A DNA stretch of 64,000 nt from Bradyrhizobium nanningense (GCF_004114535.1 NZ_LBJC01000033.1:535012-599011), one strand, 5' to 3'; shown: positions 18,389-27,496, counted from the first letter of the stretch. The notes: a model not told the origin generated them from the sequence alone. Translations and numbers: made by a program.

Positions 18389-19186
18389 TCAATGCGTCTC
18401 CAGGCGCAGCCCGTCAAAGGCGGGCACGACGCCCGCGGGCAGCGATTGCCGGATCACCTCGTAATCGACGTCGGCGGTCATGTTGGTGATGACCGCACGC
18501 TTCGGCTTGAACCGTTCGATCCAGGACAGCGCGTCGTTGATGCTGAAATGGCTGACATGGCTGGTGTAGCGCAGGCCGTCGACGATCCAGAGGTCCAGAT
18601 TTTCCAGCGCGCCCCAGCTCTCGCGCGGGATGTCGTTTAGGTCGGGTGTGTAGGCTGCATCCCCGATGCGATAGCCGAGTGCGGGAATGTTGCCATGCTG
18701 CACCAGAAAGGCCGTCATCGTCACCGCGCCCCCCTTCCCCAGGATGGTCTGGCTTTCGCCCGCCTCGATTGAATGCCGCGTCAGGATCGGCGGATAGTCG
18801 CTGCCCTCCGGCGAGATGAAGCAATAGGAGAACCGCGACAGGATGTCCTTGGCGGTCGACTGGTTGAAATAGGCCGGGATGCGGCGGCGCATGTGCATCA
18901 CGACCGGACGCAAATCGTCCATGCCGTGGGTCTGATCGGCGTGCTCATGCGTCAGGAACACCGCGTCGATGTGATCGACATTGGTCGAGAGCAATTGCTC
19001 GCGCAAGTCCGGCGAGGTGTCGATCACGATGCGCGTGGTGCCGTGCTCGGAGGTCCGTTCGACCAGCAGCGAGCAGCGGCGACGGCGGTTCTTGGGATTG
19101 TTGGGATCGCAGGCGCCCCAGCCGAGCGCCGGGCGCGGCACGCCGGCGGAGGAGCCGCAGCCCAGGATCGTCATCGTCAGCGTCAT
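18389..19186 (-). CDS. MBL-fold metallo-hydrolase (PhnP-like)
   Basis: A 265-residue metallo-beta-lactamase fold protein with the metal-binding motif THEHADQTHG (HxHxDH, about residues 79-88) and further His residues in VVMHMRRR, LVQHGN and SHVSHFS. The start LTMTILGCGSSAGVPRPALGWG is typical of PhnP-type cyclic phosphodiesterases and related enzymes found next to tatD and metG in alphaproteobacteria. It starts 13 nt after the tatD stop, so it is the last gene of the tmk-holB-metG-tatD operon. The true substrate (cyclic phosphate, nucleic acid or other) is not known from sequence. Confidence 0.88.
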   Translation of the reverse strand: MTLTMTILGCGSSAGVPRPALGWGACDPNNPKNRRRRCSLLVERTSEHGTTRIVIDTSPDLREQLLSTNVDHIDAVFLTHEHADQTHGMDDLRPVVMHMRRRIPAYFNQSTAKDILSRFSYCFISPEGSDYPPILTRHSIEAGESQTILGKGGAVTMTAFLVQHGNIPALGYRIGDAAYTPDLNDIPRESWGALENLDLWIVDGLRYTSHVSHFSINDALSWIERFKPKRAVITNMTADVDYEVIRQSLPAGVVPAFDGLRLETH

Positions 19187-19199
19187 GCGGCTCCCAATT

Positions 19200-19976
19200 T
19201 CAAGCTTTCACTTTCGAGAACAGGCGGAAGAAGTTTTCGCTGGTTTGACGCGAGATCTCGTCAAACGACACACCGCGCGTCTCGGCCAGCACCTTTGCGA
19301 CCTCGACCACATAAGCGGGCTCGTTGCGTTTGCCGCGGAACTTGCCCGGCGCAAGATAGGGCGAGTCGGTTTCGACCAGGATGCGGTCCGACGGCAGTTC
19401 GGCGGCAAGCGCGCGCAAGGTCTCCGACTTCTTGAAGGTCAGGATTCCCGTGAAACCAATATAGAGCCCGAGCGATACCGCCTTCAGCGCCAGTTCGCGC
19501 CCGCCTGTATAGCAATGCAGCACGGCGCGAAACGATCCGCGTGCCGCCTCGTCTTCCAGGATGCGGGCGCAGTCCTCGTCGGCTTCGCGGGTGTGGATCA
19601 CGAGCGGCAGGCCGGTGGCGCGAGCGGCGGCGATGTGGGCGCGAAAGCCCCTCGCCTGCGCCTCTGGCGAGCCGTTGTCGTAGAAATAGTCGAGCCCGGC
19701 CTCGCCGAGCGCAACGACTTTGGGATGCTGCGTCAACGCAATCAGTTCGCCCGATGCGATACCGTCCTCCTCATCCGCATGGTGCGGATGGGTGCCGACC
19801 GAGCAGTAGACGTCGTCATAGCGTTCGGCGATGGCGAGAAGCTGATTCAGCTTTCGAACCCGAGTCGAGATCGTGACCATGCGCCCGATCCCGGCCGCGC
19901 GTGCCCGCGATACGATCCCGTCGAGATCTTCCGCAAAGTCCGGAAAATCCAGATGGCAATGGCTGTCGACCAGCAT
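19200..19976 (-). CDS. TatD-family metal-dependent deoxyribonuclease
   Basis: A 258-residue TIM-barrel hydrolase. It starts with MLVDSHCHLDF (metal-binding HxH), and has the conserved Glu in ALGEAGLDY, His in LVIHTREAD, VLHCYTGG, and the late Asp in VETDSPYLAP. The ligand set of the TatD/YcfH family is complete, so the enzyme should be an active 3'-5' DNase or RNA/DNA quality-control nuclease. It lies 12 nt after metG and 13 nt before the MBL-fold gene. Confidence 0.94.
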   Translation of the reverse strand: MLVDSHCHLDFPDFAEDLDGIVSRARAAGIGRMVTISTRVRKLNQLLAIAERYDDVYCSVGTHPHHADEEDGIASGELIALTQHPKVVALGEAGLDYFYDNGSPEAQARGFRAHIAAARATGLPLVIHTREADEDCARILEDEAARGSFRAVLHCYTGGRELALKAVSLGLYIGFTGILTFKKSETLRALAAELPSDRILVETDSPYLAPGKFRGKRNEPAYVVEVAKVLAETRGVSFDEISRQTSENFFRLFSKVKA

Positions 19977-19988
19977 CGGCGAATGCCT

Positions 19989-22007
19989 CTAAGCCGCCGG
20001 CTCAATGTAGCGCGGGAACGCCGGCGTCGGAGCCGGCAGCGTCGAGCCGGGCGCGATGCGTTTAGCCCCGCCGAGCATGCCGAAGCTGCGCTCGTCCTCG
20101 GGGATGCCGAGGCTGTCGAGCAGCTTGCTAGAAGCCGCCGGCATCGCGGGCTGAGCCAGGATCGCGATCTGGCGCACGACCTCGGAGGTGACGTAGAGCA
20201 CCGTCTTCTGCCTGGCCGGATCGGTCTTGGCGAGCGCCCACGGCGCCTCGCCCGCGAAATAGCGGTTGGCCTCCGCGACCACGGCCCAGACGGCGTTGAG
20301 CCATTGATGGATCTGCTGCGTCGCCATGGCCTCGCGTGACGCGGCTACCATGCCGTCGGCCATCGACAGGATCGCCTTGTCGTTGTCGCTGAACTCGCTG
20401 GGCTCGGGCAGCACGCCGCCAAGCTGCTTGGCGATCATCGACAGCGAGCGTTGCGCCAGGTTACCGAGATCGTTGGCGAGGTCCGCGTTGATGCGCGCGA
20501 CGATGGCTTCGTGGTTGTAATTGCCGTCCTGTCCGAACGGCACCTCGCGCAGGAAGAAATAGCGCATCTGGTCGACGCCATACTGGTCGGCGAGGTTGAA
20601 GGGATCGACGACGTTGCCGACCGACTTCGACATCTTCTCGCCCCTGTTGAACAGGAAGCCGTGGGCATAGACCCGCTTCGGCAGCGGGATTCCGGCCGAC
20701 AGCAGGAACGCCGGCCAGTAGACCGCGTGGAAACGGATGATGTCCTTGCCGATGATGTGCACGTCGGCCGGCCAGTAACGCCAGTTCTTGTCGCTCTCAT
20801 CGGGGAAGCCGACGCCGGTGATGTAGTTGGTCAGCGCGTCGACCCAGACATACATTACGTGCTCTTCGTCGCCGGGCACCTTCACCCCCCAGTCGAACGT
20901 CGTGCGTGAGATCGAGAGATCGCGGAGACCGCCCTTGACGAAACTCATTACTTCGTTGCGGCGCGAGTCCGGGCCGATGAAATCGGGGTGGTCCGCGTAC
21001 AGCTTGAGCAGCTTGTCCTGATAGGCCGACAGGCGGAAGAAGTAGCTCTTCTCCTCGACCCATTCGACCGGCGTGCCCTGCGGTCCTAACCGCACGCCGT
21101 CATCGTTCAGGCGCGTCTCGTCCTCGGCGTAATAGGCCTCGTCGCGCACCGAATACCAGCCGGCATAGGTGTCGGCATAGATGTCGCCGTTCGCCTCCAT
21201 GCGCCGCCAGATCTCCTGGCTGGAGCGATGATGCTGCTCCTCGGTGGTGCGGATGAAGCGGTCGAACGACACGTTCAGACGCTCGTCCATCTCCTTGAAG
21301 CGGCCGGCATTGCGGCTGGCGAGCGCGGAGACGGACATGTTCTCACCGGCCGCGGTCTGGACCATTTTCTGGCCGTGCTCGTCGGTCCCGGTCAGGAAGA
21401 ACACGTCCTTGCCGTCGAGCCGCGCAAAGCGCGCCAGCACGTCGGTCGCAATCGCCTCATAGGCGTGGCCGATATGCGGGCTGCCGTTGGGATAGGCGAT
21501 CGCGGTCGTGATGTAGAAGACGTTGTCGCGCGCGGGGGCGGCAACGGGCGCTGCAGCCTTTGGTGCAGCTACGGGCGCCGGAGCTTGCGGAGCTGCGGGG
21601 GCCTTCGGCGCGCGCGGTGCCTTCGGCTTCGCAGCTTTCGGCGGCGCAACGACGGGAGCCGGCGCCGCGATCACAGCTGGCGGTGTTACCCTGACCTTCT
21701 CGGCCACCTTCTTCGCCGGAATCGTGGTTGGCTTCTTGGTTGGTTTTTTGGCTGGCTTCTTGGTCGCTTTCTTCACCGCCTTCTTGGCGACGACCTGCTT
21801 CTTCGCGGCCTTCTTGCCGACCTTCTTTGTCGTCTTCGCGGCGCTCTTCTTCACGCCCTTCTTGGCGGCAGTCTTCTTCGACTTCGCGGCCTTCTTGACG
21901 TTCTTGGCAGCTTTGCGCGCACGCGCCTTCACAGCCGTCTTTGCGGCCTTCTTCGCAGCCTTCTTGCGGCCCTTGCCTTTAGCGGTTTTCTTAGCTCGCG
22001 TTGCCAC
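19989..22007 (-). CDS. metG: Methionyl-tRNA synthetase with Lys/Ala-rich histone-H1-like N-terminal extension
   Basis: MetRS charges tRNA-Met. The catalytic core shows the class I motifs PHIGHAYEA and GEKMSKSVGN and TGTDEHGQK. It lacks the Cys-type zinc knuckle, as in the MetG2 type. In front of the core lie about 160 residues made mostly of Lys, Ala, Thr and Pro, with many AKK/KKAA/KKPTKK units, then an Ala/Pro-rich hinge. This part resembles the tails of histone H1 or HupB. The GTG at 22007 is chosen because AAGGA lies 7 nt upstream and the product then begins MATRAKK. An ATG at 22100 would start inside a dispersed repeat and is unlikely. Length is 672 residues against the usual ~515-550 for this type. 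Confidence 0.93.
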   Translation of the reverse strand: MATRAKKTAKGKGRKKAAKKAAKTAVKARARKAAKNVKKAAKSKKTAAKKGVKKSAAKTTKKVGKKAAKKQVVAKKAVKKATKKPAKKPTKKPTTIPAKKVAEKVRVTPPAVIAAPAPVVAPPKAAKPKAPRAPKAPAAPQAPAPVAAPKAAAPVAAPARDNVFYITTAIAYPNGSPHIGHAYEAIATDVLARFARLDGKDVFFLTGTDEHGQKMVQTAAGENMSVSALASRNAGRFKEMDERLNVSFDRFIRTTEEQHHRSSQEIWRRMEANGDIYADTYAGWYSVRDEAYYAEDETRLNDDGVRLGPQGTPVEWVEEKSYFFRLSAYQDKLLKLYADHPDFIGPDSRRNEVMSFVKGGLRDLSISRTTFDWGVKVPGDEEHVMYVWVDALTNYITGVGFPDESDKNWRYWPADVHIIGKDIIRFHAVYWPAFLLSAGIPLPKRVYAHGFLFNRGEKMSKSVGNVVDPFNLADQYGVDQMRYFFLREVPFGQDGNYNHEAIVARINADLANDLGNLAQRSLSMIAKQLGGVLPEPSEFSDNDKAILSMADGMVAASREAMATQQIHQWLNAVWAVVAEANRYFAGEAPWALAKTDPARQKTVLYVTSEVVRQIAILAQPAMPAASSKLLDSLGIPEDERSFGMLGGAKRIAPGSTLPAPTPAFPRYIEPAA

Positions 22008-22070
22008 GACGAATTCCTTTACCGGCTTCTCAAAATTTTGGAAACGAACCTGCGTCAGGTCGTTGTCTGC

Positions 22071-22120
22071 GCATGACCCTTTCGGAAAACCGCTGCGCAC
22101 CTTTCCGGATCATGCTCTAG
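22071..22120. repeat. Dispersed intergenic repeat, copy 1 (hairpin-forming)
   Basis: A 50-nt element between holB and metG that matches 61940-61989 at most positions, including the shared core CGGAAAACCGCT and the end CCGGATCATGC. The ends GCATGA... and ...GGATCATGC are inverted. A frame in it begins MRSGFP, and the same start appears in the other copy, so the apparent upstream start of metG is repeat-derived. Confidence 0.75.
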
Positions 22121-23163
22121 CGCGTTGCGTCCGCCAGCCAGCCGAACACCGAGAAAACCAAGGGCTTGCGCTCCAGATTGTAGGTTTCGGTGTCGCGCGC
22201 GGCGCGGACGATCTTTTCCCATACCTCGCTTAAGCGCGCAAGGCGCGGCAGGTTCTGGTTGGCATTGGCCTCGTCCGCATGCAGCCGTTCCGCGATCCAG
22301 CGATCGATTCCGTCGATGAAGGCGGCGAGCGCGACGCGGTCGCTGGCGCCGAGCGAATCGCCGAGCGTGTGCAACTCGCGCGGATCGACCTGTGGCAGGC
22401 GCGCAAGCAGCGCGGCCGTGCGCTGCTGGAGCTTCAGCGCATCACCGCCGAGCAGTGTCAGGGCCCGTGCAACGCTGCCCTCGGAGGCCTCCGCCGCCTC
22501 GCGTAGCGCAGGATCGTCCGGATCGAGCTCGGCGGCCGCAGCCGCAGCCCCGATCACATCATCCGTGGCCAGCGGCCGCAGGCGCAACTTGCGGCAGCGC
22601 GACTGGATCGTGGCGAGCACGCGTGCGGGCGCATGGCTCACCAGGAGGAATAGCGATTGCTGCGGCGGCTCCTCGAGGATCTTCAGCAGCGCGTTGGCCG
22701 CGTTCGGATTGAGCTCGTCGACGGTGTCGACGATGCAGACACGCCAGCCTTCGACCGCCGCGGTCGAGCCGAAGAAGCCGATCGTCTCGCGCGTCTCATC
22801 CACCGTGATCACGGTACGCATCACGCCGCGGTCGTTGGCGGTACGCTCCAGCGTCAAGAGGCCGCCATGCGAGCAGGCCGCCACCTGTCGCGCCACGGCG
22901 TCATCCGGATCGATCGCAAGGTCTTGGGCGCTCTGCACGGCGGGCGCCAGCGGCTGGCCATGAGCGAGCACGAAGCGCGCCATGCGGTAGGCCAGCGTCG
23001 CCTTGCCGATCCCTTGCGGCCCGCCGATCAGCCAGGCATGCGGAATCCGCCCGCTCCGATAGGCCGTCAGCAACGCCGCCTCGGCCTCGCGATGGCCGAA
23101 CAGCCTCGATGTCTCGCGCGGATGCGGAATGGCGCTTTCGCGCTCGGTCTGACGCCGGCTCAT
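22117..23163 (-). CDS. holB: DNA polymerase III delta' subunit
   Basis: HolB is part of the clamp loader that opens and loads the beta sliding clamp. The 348-residue AAA+ protein has SRLFGHREAEAALLTAY near the N-terminus and a P-loop GGPQGIGKAT (about 48-57). The sensor 1 region ANALLKILEEPPQQSLFLLVSH (about 160-181) includes the SRC-like motif nearby (IQSRCRKLRL). There is no zinc-binding Cys4 cluster in the usual place. It overlaps tmk by 4 nt (ATGA) and is followed by metG. This tmk-holB-metG-tatD order is standard in alphaproteobacteria. Confidence 0.93.
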   Translation of the reverse strand: MSRRQTERESAIPHPRETSRLFGHREAEAALLTAYRSGRIPHAWLIGGPQGIGKATLAYRMARFVLAHGQPLAPAVQSAQDLAIDPDDAVARQVAACSHGGLLTLERTANDRGVMRTVITVDETRETIGFFGSTAAVEGWRVCIVDTVDELNPNAANALLKILEEPPQQSLFLLVSHAPARVLATIQSRCRKLRLRPLATDDVIGAAAAAAELDPDDPALREAAEASEGSVARALTLLGGDALKLQQRTAALLARLPQVDPRELHTLGDSLGASDRVALAAFIDGIDRWIAERLHADEANANQNLPRLARLSEVWEKIVRAARDTETYNLERKPLVFSVFGWLADATR

Positions 23164-23846
23164 GCGGAAACCACCGAGGCTGGTGTCGGCAGGAGACGAT
23201 CGCGCAGCGCCGCCCAGACTCGGGCCGCGACCGTATCAGGGTCGGAATTGGCGTCGATCAGCACGCAGCGCGCCGGATCGTCCGCAGCGATCTTGCGATA
23301 GGCCTCGCGCAGGCTCTGGTGAAAGCTGAGCTGCTCGCTCTCGAACCGGTCGGGCGTGCCGTTGCCGCGGCGCGAGGCGGCGCGCTGCAGGCCGATCTCG
23401 ACCGGCAGGTCGAGGATGATGGTGAGGTCCGGTTTGAGGTCGCCGATCGTGACCCGCTGCATCGCGTTGATCAGGCCTTCAGGCACGCGGCCGAGGCTGC
23501 CCTGATAGGCCCGCGTCGAATCCGCGAACCGGTCGCACAGCACCCAGGTGCCCTGGTTGAGCGCTGGCAGGATCACGGTGCGGACATGATCATCGCGCGC
23601 GGCGGCAAACAGCAGCGTCTCCGCCTCGGGACCGAGCAGCTTGCCCATGCCCGACAGCACCAGATGGCGCATGATCTCGGCGCCCGGCGAGCCGCCCGGC
23701 TCTCGGGTGACGCGGATGCGGAGCTTGGCCGCCTTGAGGCGGTCGGCGAGCTTCTTGATCTGGGTCGACTTGCCCGTGCCCTCGCCGCCTTCAAAGGTGA
23801 TGAAGCGTCCGCGTCCGGACGGCCGCTGTAGCGCGCTCTCACTCAT
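23160..23846 (-). CDS. tmk: Thymidylate kinase
   Basis: Tmk phosphorylates dTMP to dTDP. The 228-residue protein has the P-loop FEGGEGTGKST (about 19-29), the substrate-binding DRFADSTRAYQG (about 106-117) and a LID segment with ASRRGNGTPDRFE, as expected for the family. The start ATG at 23846 lies 2 nt after the stop of the upstream D,D-carboxypeptidase gene, and the stop overlaps the holB start. No defect is seen. Confidence 0.95.
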   Translation of the reverse strand: MSESALQRPSGRGRFITFEGGEGTGKSTQIKKLADRLKAAKLRIRVTREPGGSPGAEIMRHLVLSGMGKLLGPEAETLLFAAARDDHVRTVILPALNQGTWVLCDRFADSTRAYQGSLGRVPEGLINAMQRVTIGDLKPDLTIILDLPVEIGLQRAASRRGNGTPDRFESEQLSFHQSLREAYRKIAADDPARCVLIDANSDPDTVAARVWAALRDRLLPTPASVVSA

Positions 23847-23848
23847 GA

Positions 23849-25111
23849 TCAGAGCTTCTCGGCGCCTGCGCGGAACATGCCGATCACGAGCTCGCTGGCG
23901 CCGTCGATCGCGCGTCGCACAGTCGAGCCGGTGCCGATCGCTTCGGCCGCATAGACCGGCGTCTCCACCGCGATGTTGCCGCTGCGCCAGACCCTGACCA
24001 CGCCGACCTTCTGGCCGGCCTCGACCGGCGCCCGCACCGGGCCGTTATAGACTACGCGCGCAATCAGCTTGTCGCTACCGTTCTTGTGCACCATCACCTT
24101 CACCGGAGTCTTGGCGACGAGCCTGACCGAGCGGCTCTCGCCGCCGAACACCTTGGCGTAACCGACAGGCTGGTCGGCCGCGATCAGCGTGCGGGTCTCG
24201 AAATTGCGGAACCCCCATTCCAGCATCTTCTTGGCTTCCGTGGCGCGATCCTCGGGGTCTTCCAACCCGTTGACGACGACGATCAGCCGGGTGCCGTTCT
24301 GCACCGCCGAGCCGACCATGCCGTAGCCGCCTTCCTTGGTGTAGCCGGTCTTGAGGCCGTCGGCGCCCTCCATCGAATTGAGCAGCGGGTTGCGATTGGG
24401 CTGACGGATCTTGTTCCAGGTGTACTCCTTCTCGCCGAACAGTTTGTAGAACTCCGGGAAGTCCAGGATGATGTGCCGGGCGAGAATGCCGAGCTCACGC
24501 ACCGTCATCTTGTTGGCGGGATCGGGCAGCCCATTGGAATTGCCGAAGGTCGACTTGGTCATGCCAAGCTCGCGGGCGCGCTTGGTCATGAAGTCGGCGG
24601 CGAAGATCTTCTCGTTGCCCGCCATGGCCTCGGCAAGCGCGATGCAGGCGTCGTTGCCGCTCTGGATGATCGCGCCGTGCAGGAGATCGTCGACCGAGAC
24701 CTTGCTGTTGATCGCGGCGAACATGGTCGAGCCGCCCGAGGGCGCGCCGCCGCGGCGCCAGGCGTTCTCGCTGATCCGGTACTCGTCGGTCAGCTTGATG
24801 TCGCCCTTCTTGATGGCGTTGAAGACGACCTCCGCCGTCATCAGCTTCATCATGCTGGAGGGCGCGCGCAACTCGTCGGCGCTCTTCTCGAACAGCACGC
24901 TGCCGCTGGAGGCTTCCATCAGGATCGCGGTCGGGGCATCGCCGTCGAAGCCGGCATCGTCCGTCTTCTTGGCGCCCTGGATGCTCTGGTTGGCGGCCAG
25001 AAGCGCCCCGCTCCAACCAATGCCCACAACCAGAACCGCAGCGACCAGCCCGCGTGCCAGCGTTCCGGCGGTGAGCCAGTTGCGACGAAGCAAAGGAAGA
25101 TGAAATGCCAT
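23849..25111 (-). CDS. D-alanyl-D-alanine carboxypeptidase (PBP5/6, DacC family)
   Basis: This enzyme trims the terminal D-Ala from peptidoglycan stem peptides in the periplasm. The 420-residue product has an N-terminal signal/anchor (hydrophobic stretch about 17-40). Catalytic motifs are SMMK (SxxK, about residue 86), SGN (SxN, about 147) and KTGYT (about 254). The C-terminal PBP5 beta-domain follows, and the tail (VIGMFRAGAEKL) could be an amphipathic membrane-binding helix. It begins the tightly packed tmk-holB-metG run. All motifs are intact. Confidence 0.95.
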   Translation of the reverse strand: MAFHLPLLRRNWLTAGTLARGLVAAVLVVGIGWSGALLAANQSIQGAKKTDDAGFDGDAPTAILMEASSGSVLFEKSADELRAPSSMMKLMTAEVVFNAIKKGDIKLTDEYRISENAWRRGGAPSGGSTMFAAINSKVSVDDLLHGAIIQSGNDACIALAEAMAGNEKIFAADFMTKRARELGMTKSTFGNSNGLPDPANKMTVRELGILARHIILDFPEFYKLFGEKEYTWNKIRQPNRNPLLNSMEGADGLKTGYTKEGGYGMVGSAVQNGTRLIVVVNGLEDPEDRATEAKKMLEWGFRNFETRTLIAADQPVGYAKVFGGESRSVRLVAKTPVKVMVHKNGSDKLIARVVYNGPVRAPVEAGQKVGVVRVWRSGNIAVETPVYAAEAIGTGSTVRRAIDGASELVIGMFRAGAEKL

Positions 25112-25264
25112 GGCGAAGCCCTGAGAGAGGCGTTCTAACAGTTGGAACAGATGCGAACAACACGCGGTTCGATGTCTGTCCCTGAGATTGCACGATTCTC
25201 GCCGCGCCCCTATCGTGGCGCCTTATGTTTTTCGACCAAACCCCTGAAACAAGGCGGAAAAGCG

Positions 25265-26217
25265 ATGTCTTCCACCCGCGTGATCAAGGCCAACGGCATC
25301 GATCTCTTCATCCGCGAAGCCGGCCAGGGTCCGCTGGTGGTGCTGTGCCATGGCTGGCCGGAGCTGTCCTATTCCTGGCGCCACCAGATCCCCGCGCTCG
25401 CCGCGGCCGGGTTTCACGTCGTCGCCCCCGACATGCGCGGCTACGGCCAGAGCGCGGCGCCGCCTGACCTGAATGCCTATTCGATCTTCGACACGGTCGG
25501 CGACGTGGTCGGCCTGGTGCAGGCGCTCGGCGAAACCAAGGCGATGGTGGTCGGCCACGATTGGGGCGCGCCGGTCGCCTGGCACGCGGCACTGTTCCGG
25601 CCTGACATCTTCACGGCGGTCGCGGGGCTGAGCGTGCCGCCACCGTTCCGCGGCCGCGGCAAGCCGCTCGACCTGCTGCGCCAGGGCGACGTCACCAATT
25701 TCTACTGGCAGTATTTCCAGGCCCCCGGCGTCGCCGAGGCCGAGCTGGAGCGCGACGTCGCGCGCACCATGCGCATCGTGCTCGGGGGACGTGGCCTTGC
25801 CGACCCCACCGCCGCCATGTTCGTGCAGGAGGGCAAGGGCTTTCTCAGCCACGCGGCCGCCGAGGAACCGTTGCCCGGCTGGCTCAGCGAGGCTGATCTG
25901 GCCTATTTCACCGAAAGCTTCCGCAAGTCCGGCTTTCGCGGCGGGCTGAACTGGTACCGCAACATCGACCGCAATTGGGAGCTGACCGCGCCCTGGCAGG
26001 ACGCGCAGATCCATCAGCCCTCGCTGTTCATCGCAGGCTCCAAGGACGCCGTCATAACCGGCCTGATCGGCGCCAAGCGCGTCAACGAGCTCGATCGCGT
26101 GCTGCCCAATCTGAAGCAAAAGCTGATCCTCGAGGGGCCGGCCATTGGGTGCAGCAGGAGCGGCCCGACGAGGTGAACGCGGCGCTGGTACAATTCCTGA
26201 AGGCCAGCGCGGCCTAG
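25265..26217 (+). pseudogene. Epoxide hydrolase-like alpha/beta hydrolase, frameshifted near the 3' end
   Basis: The start (ATG 25265, AAGGCGG upstream) opens a soluble epoxide hydrolase-like protein: oxyanion motif HGWP (29-32), nucleophile D99 in GHDWG, the lid Tyr in NWYRN and the acid in GSKDAV. At 26135-26137 one base is missing. The frame then reads LEGPAIGCSRSG and stops at 26176. In the next frame the expected end GAGHWVQQERPDEV continues to TAG at 26217. The catalytic His (GHW) lies after the break. With the base restored the protein would be 317 residues. It is either a recent pseudogene or an assembly error. It sits on the opposite strand between rlpA and the D,D-carboxypeptidase gene. 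Confidence 0.88.
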
Positions 26218-27140
26218 TAGAGCCCGCGGCCGCTCAGGATGCTGCGGGCCTCGGCGGCGCCACTGGCCGAGGAAGATGTGCTCTCGGCTGCATAGCGGCC
26301 GTCCTCGTCATAGGACACCGCGCGGGCGTTCTGGAGCGCCCGGCCCCGGCTGCGGCTCGACGCCGACATTTCCGAGGTCGCATTGAGCGAGGCCATGTCG
26401 GCCGAAGTGTTGCCGAGATTATAGGGCCGCCCCTCCGGCATCGGCACGTCGCCGCGAATGGCACCGCGGCTCGATCCCGGCAATTCCGGCACGAAGGGCC
26501 TTGCCGAGGCGACCCGGACCATCGAGGGCGACGGTGCCGGAACGCCGGTGCGCAGGGTTGCCATGAGCTGGCGGTCGTCGGAGCCTTCGAGCGGCGCCCG
26601 GCCGACATATTCGACGCGGACCCTGGCGACACCATTTCCTTTGAATTCAAGGAGTTCGGCGGCCTTGTTCGAGACGTCGATGAGGCGGTTGCCGTGATAA
26701 GGCCCGCGGTCATTGACGCGGACGATCAGCGACTTGCCGTTCGAGATGTTGGTTACCCGGGCGTAGCACGGCATCGGCAGGGTTGGATGCGCCGCGGTGA
26801 GCGAGGCCATGTCGAACACTTCGCCATTGGCGGTCAGGCGGCCGTGGAAATCGTCGCCATACCAGGATGCCATGCCCTCGGCGCGATAGTTGACGTCCTC
26901 CTCCGGCACGTAGGTCCTGCCCGCCACGACATAGGGCTTGCCGACGCGGTAGGTGCCGCCGCCCTTCGGCACGGGGTCCCCGAAAGCCACAACCCGGGGG
27001 CTCGACGACACGCCGTATTTCGGATCGACGCGGCTGGCGAATTTGTTGGAGGAGGCGCAATTGGCAAGCGCAACGCAGGTTGCGACCGCCGCAACACCAC
27101 GCGCGGCCCGCAAAACCGAATCTGACCGTCGGATCCCCAT
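26214..27140 (-). CDS. rlpA: RlpA family septal ring lytic transglycosylase lipoprotein
   Basis: RlpA cleaves denuded glycan strands at the septum. From ATG 27140 the protein is 308 residues with a lipoprotein signal (LANC lipobox, about residue 28). The double-psi beta-barrel domain shows MASWYGDDFHGR with the catalytic Asp/His region, TANGEVFDM and VNDRGPYHGNRLIDVS. A low-complexity Ser/Arg/Ala tail replaces the usual SPOR domain; I do not see a clear SPOR fold. A longer frame reaching 27326 has no signal logic. The stop shares CTAG with the end of the epoxide hydrolase frame. Confidence 0.9.
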   Translation of the reverse strand: MGIRRSDSVLRAARGVAAVATCVALANCASSNKFASRVDPKYGVSSSPRVVAFGDPVPKGGGTYRVGKPYVVAGRTYVPEEDVNYRAEGMASWYGDDFHGRLTANGEVFDMASLTAAHPTLPMPCYARVTNISNGKSLIVRVNDRGPYHGNRLIDVSNKAAELLEFKGNGVARVRVEYVGRAPLEGSDDRQLMATLRTGVPAPSPSMVRVASARPFVPELPGSSRGAIRGDVPMPEGRPYNLGNTSADMASLNATSEMSASSRSRGRALQNARAVSYDEDGRYAAESTSSSASGAAEARSILSGRGLY

Positions 27141-27496
27141 GCGCCCCAAATACCATTCCGTCGGAGGTCTGCCCAACCCGCTTTGACAACGGGGCAGCCT
27201 GTCCGGTCCTTTGATTCCGAGGCGGCCCACCACCTCTCGGAAGCAGTAACGATAACGCAACCCGAACACGGCGGAAATGGGGAGCCTGCAGCGATCCCGC
27301 CGGGATGGTAAACGGGACGTTCGCATTTTTCCGTTGTTCTACGGAGCGATGGCACCTGCGCTGTGCCACGGATGGACATTCTGTTGCGCCAAATCCTCAC
27401 TCCACCCCCATTGTCGCTGGCTTCACTTGAATTCTTTTGACTGTGCAAGGCCGCACGCGTTCTCTCGGATGCAAGGGCGGGATTTGGAATTTAACG
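27141..27496. other. Intergenic region upstream of rlpA, about 350 nt
   Basis: This region contains the rlpA promoter side (minus) and the upstream region of a 29-residue microprotein (plus). Frames here are short, without ribosome binding sites or recognisable products. I see no repeats or RNA signatures. Confidence 0.4.
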
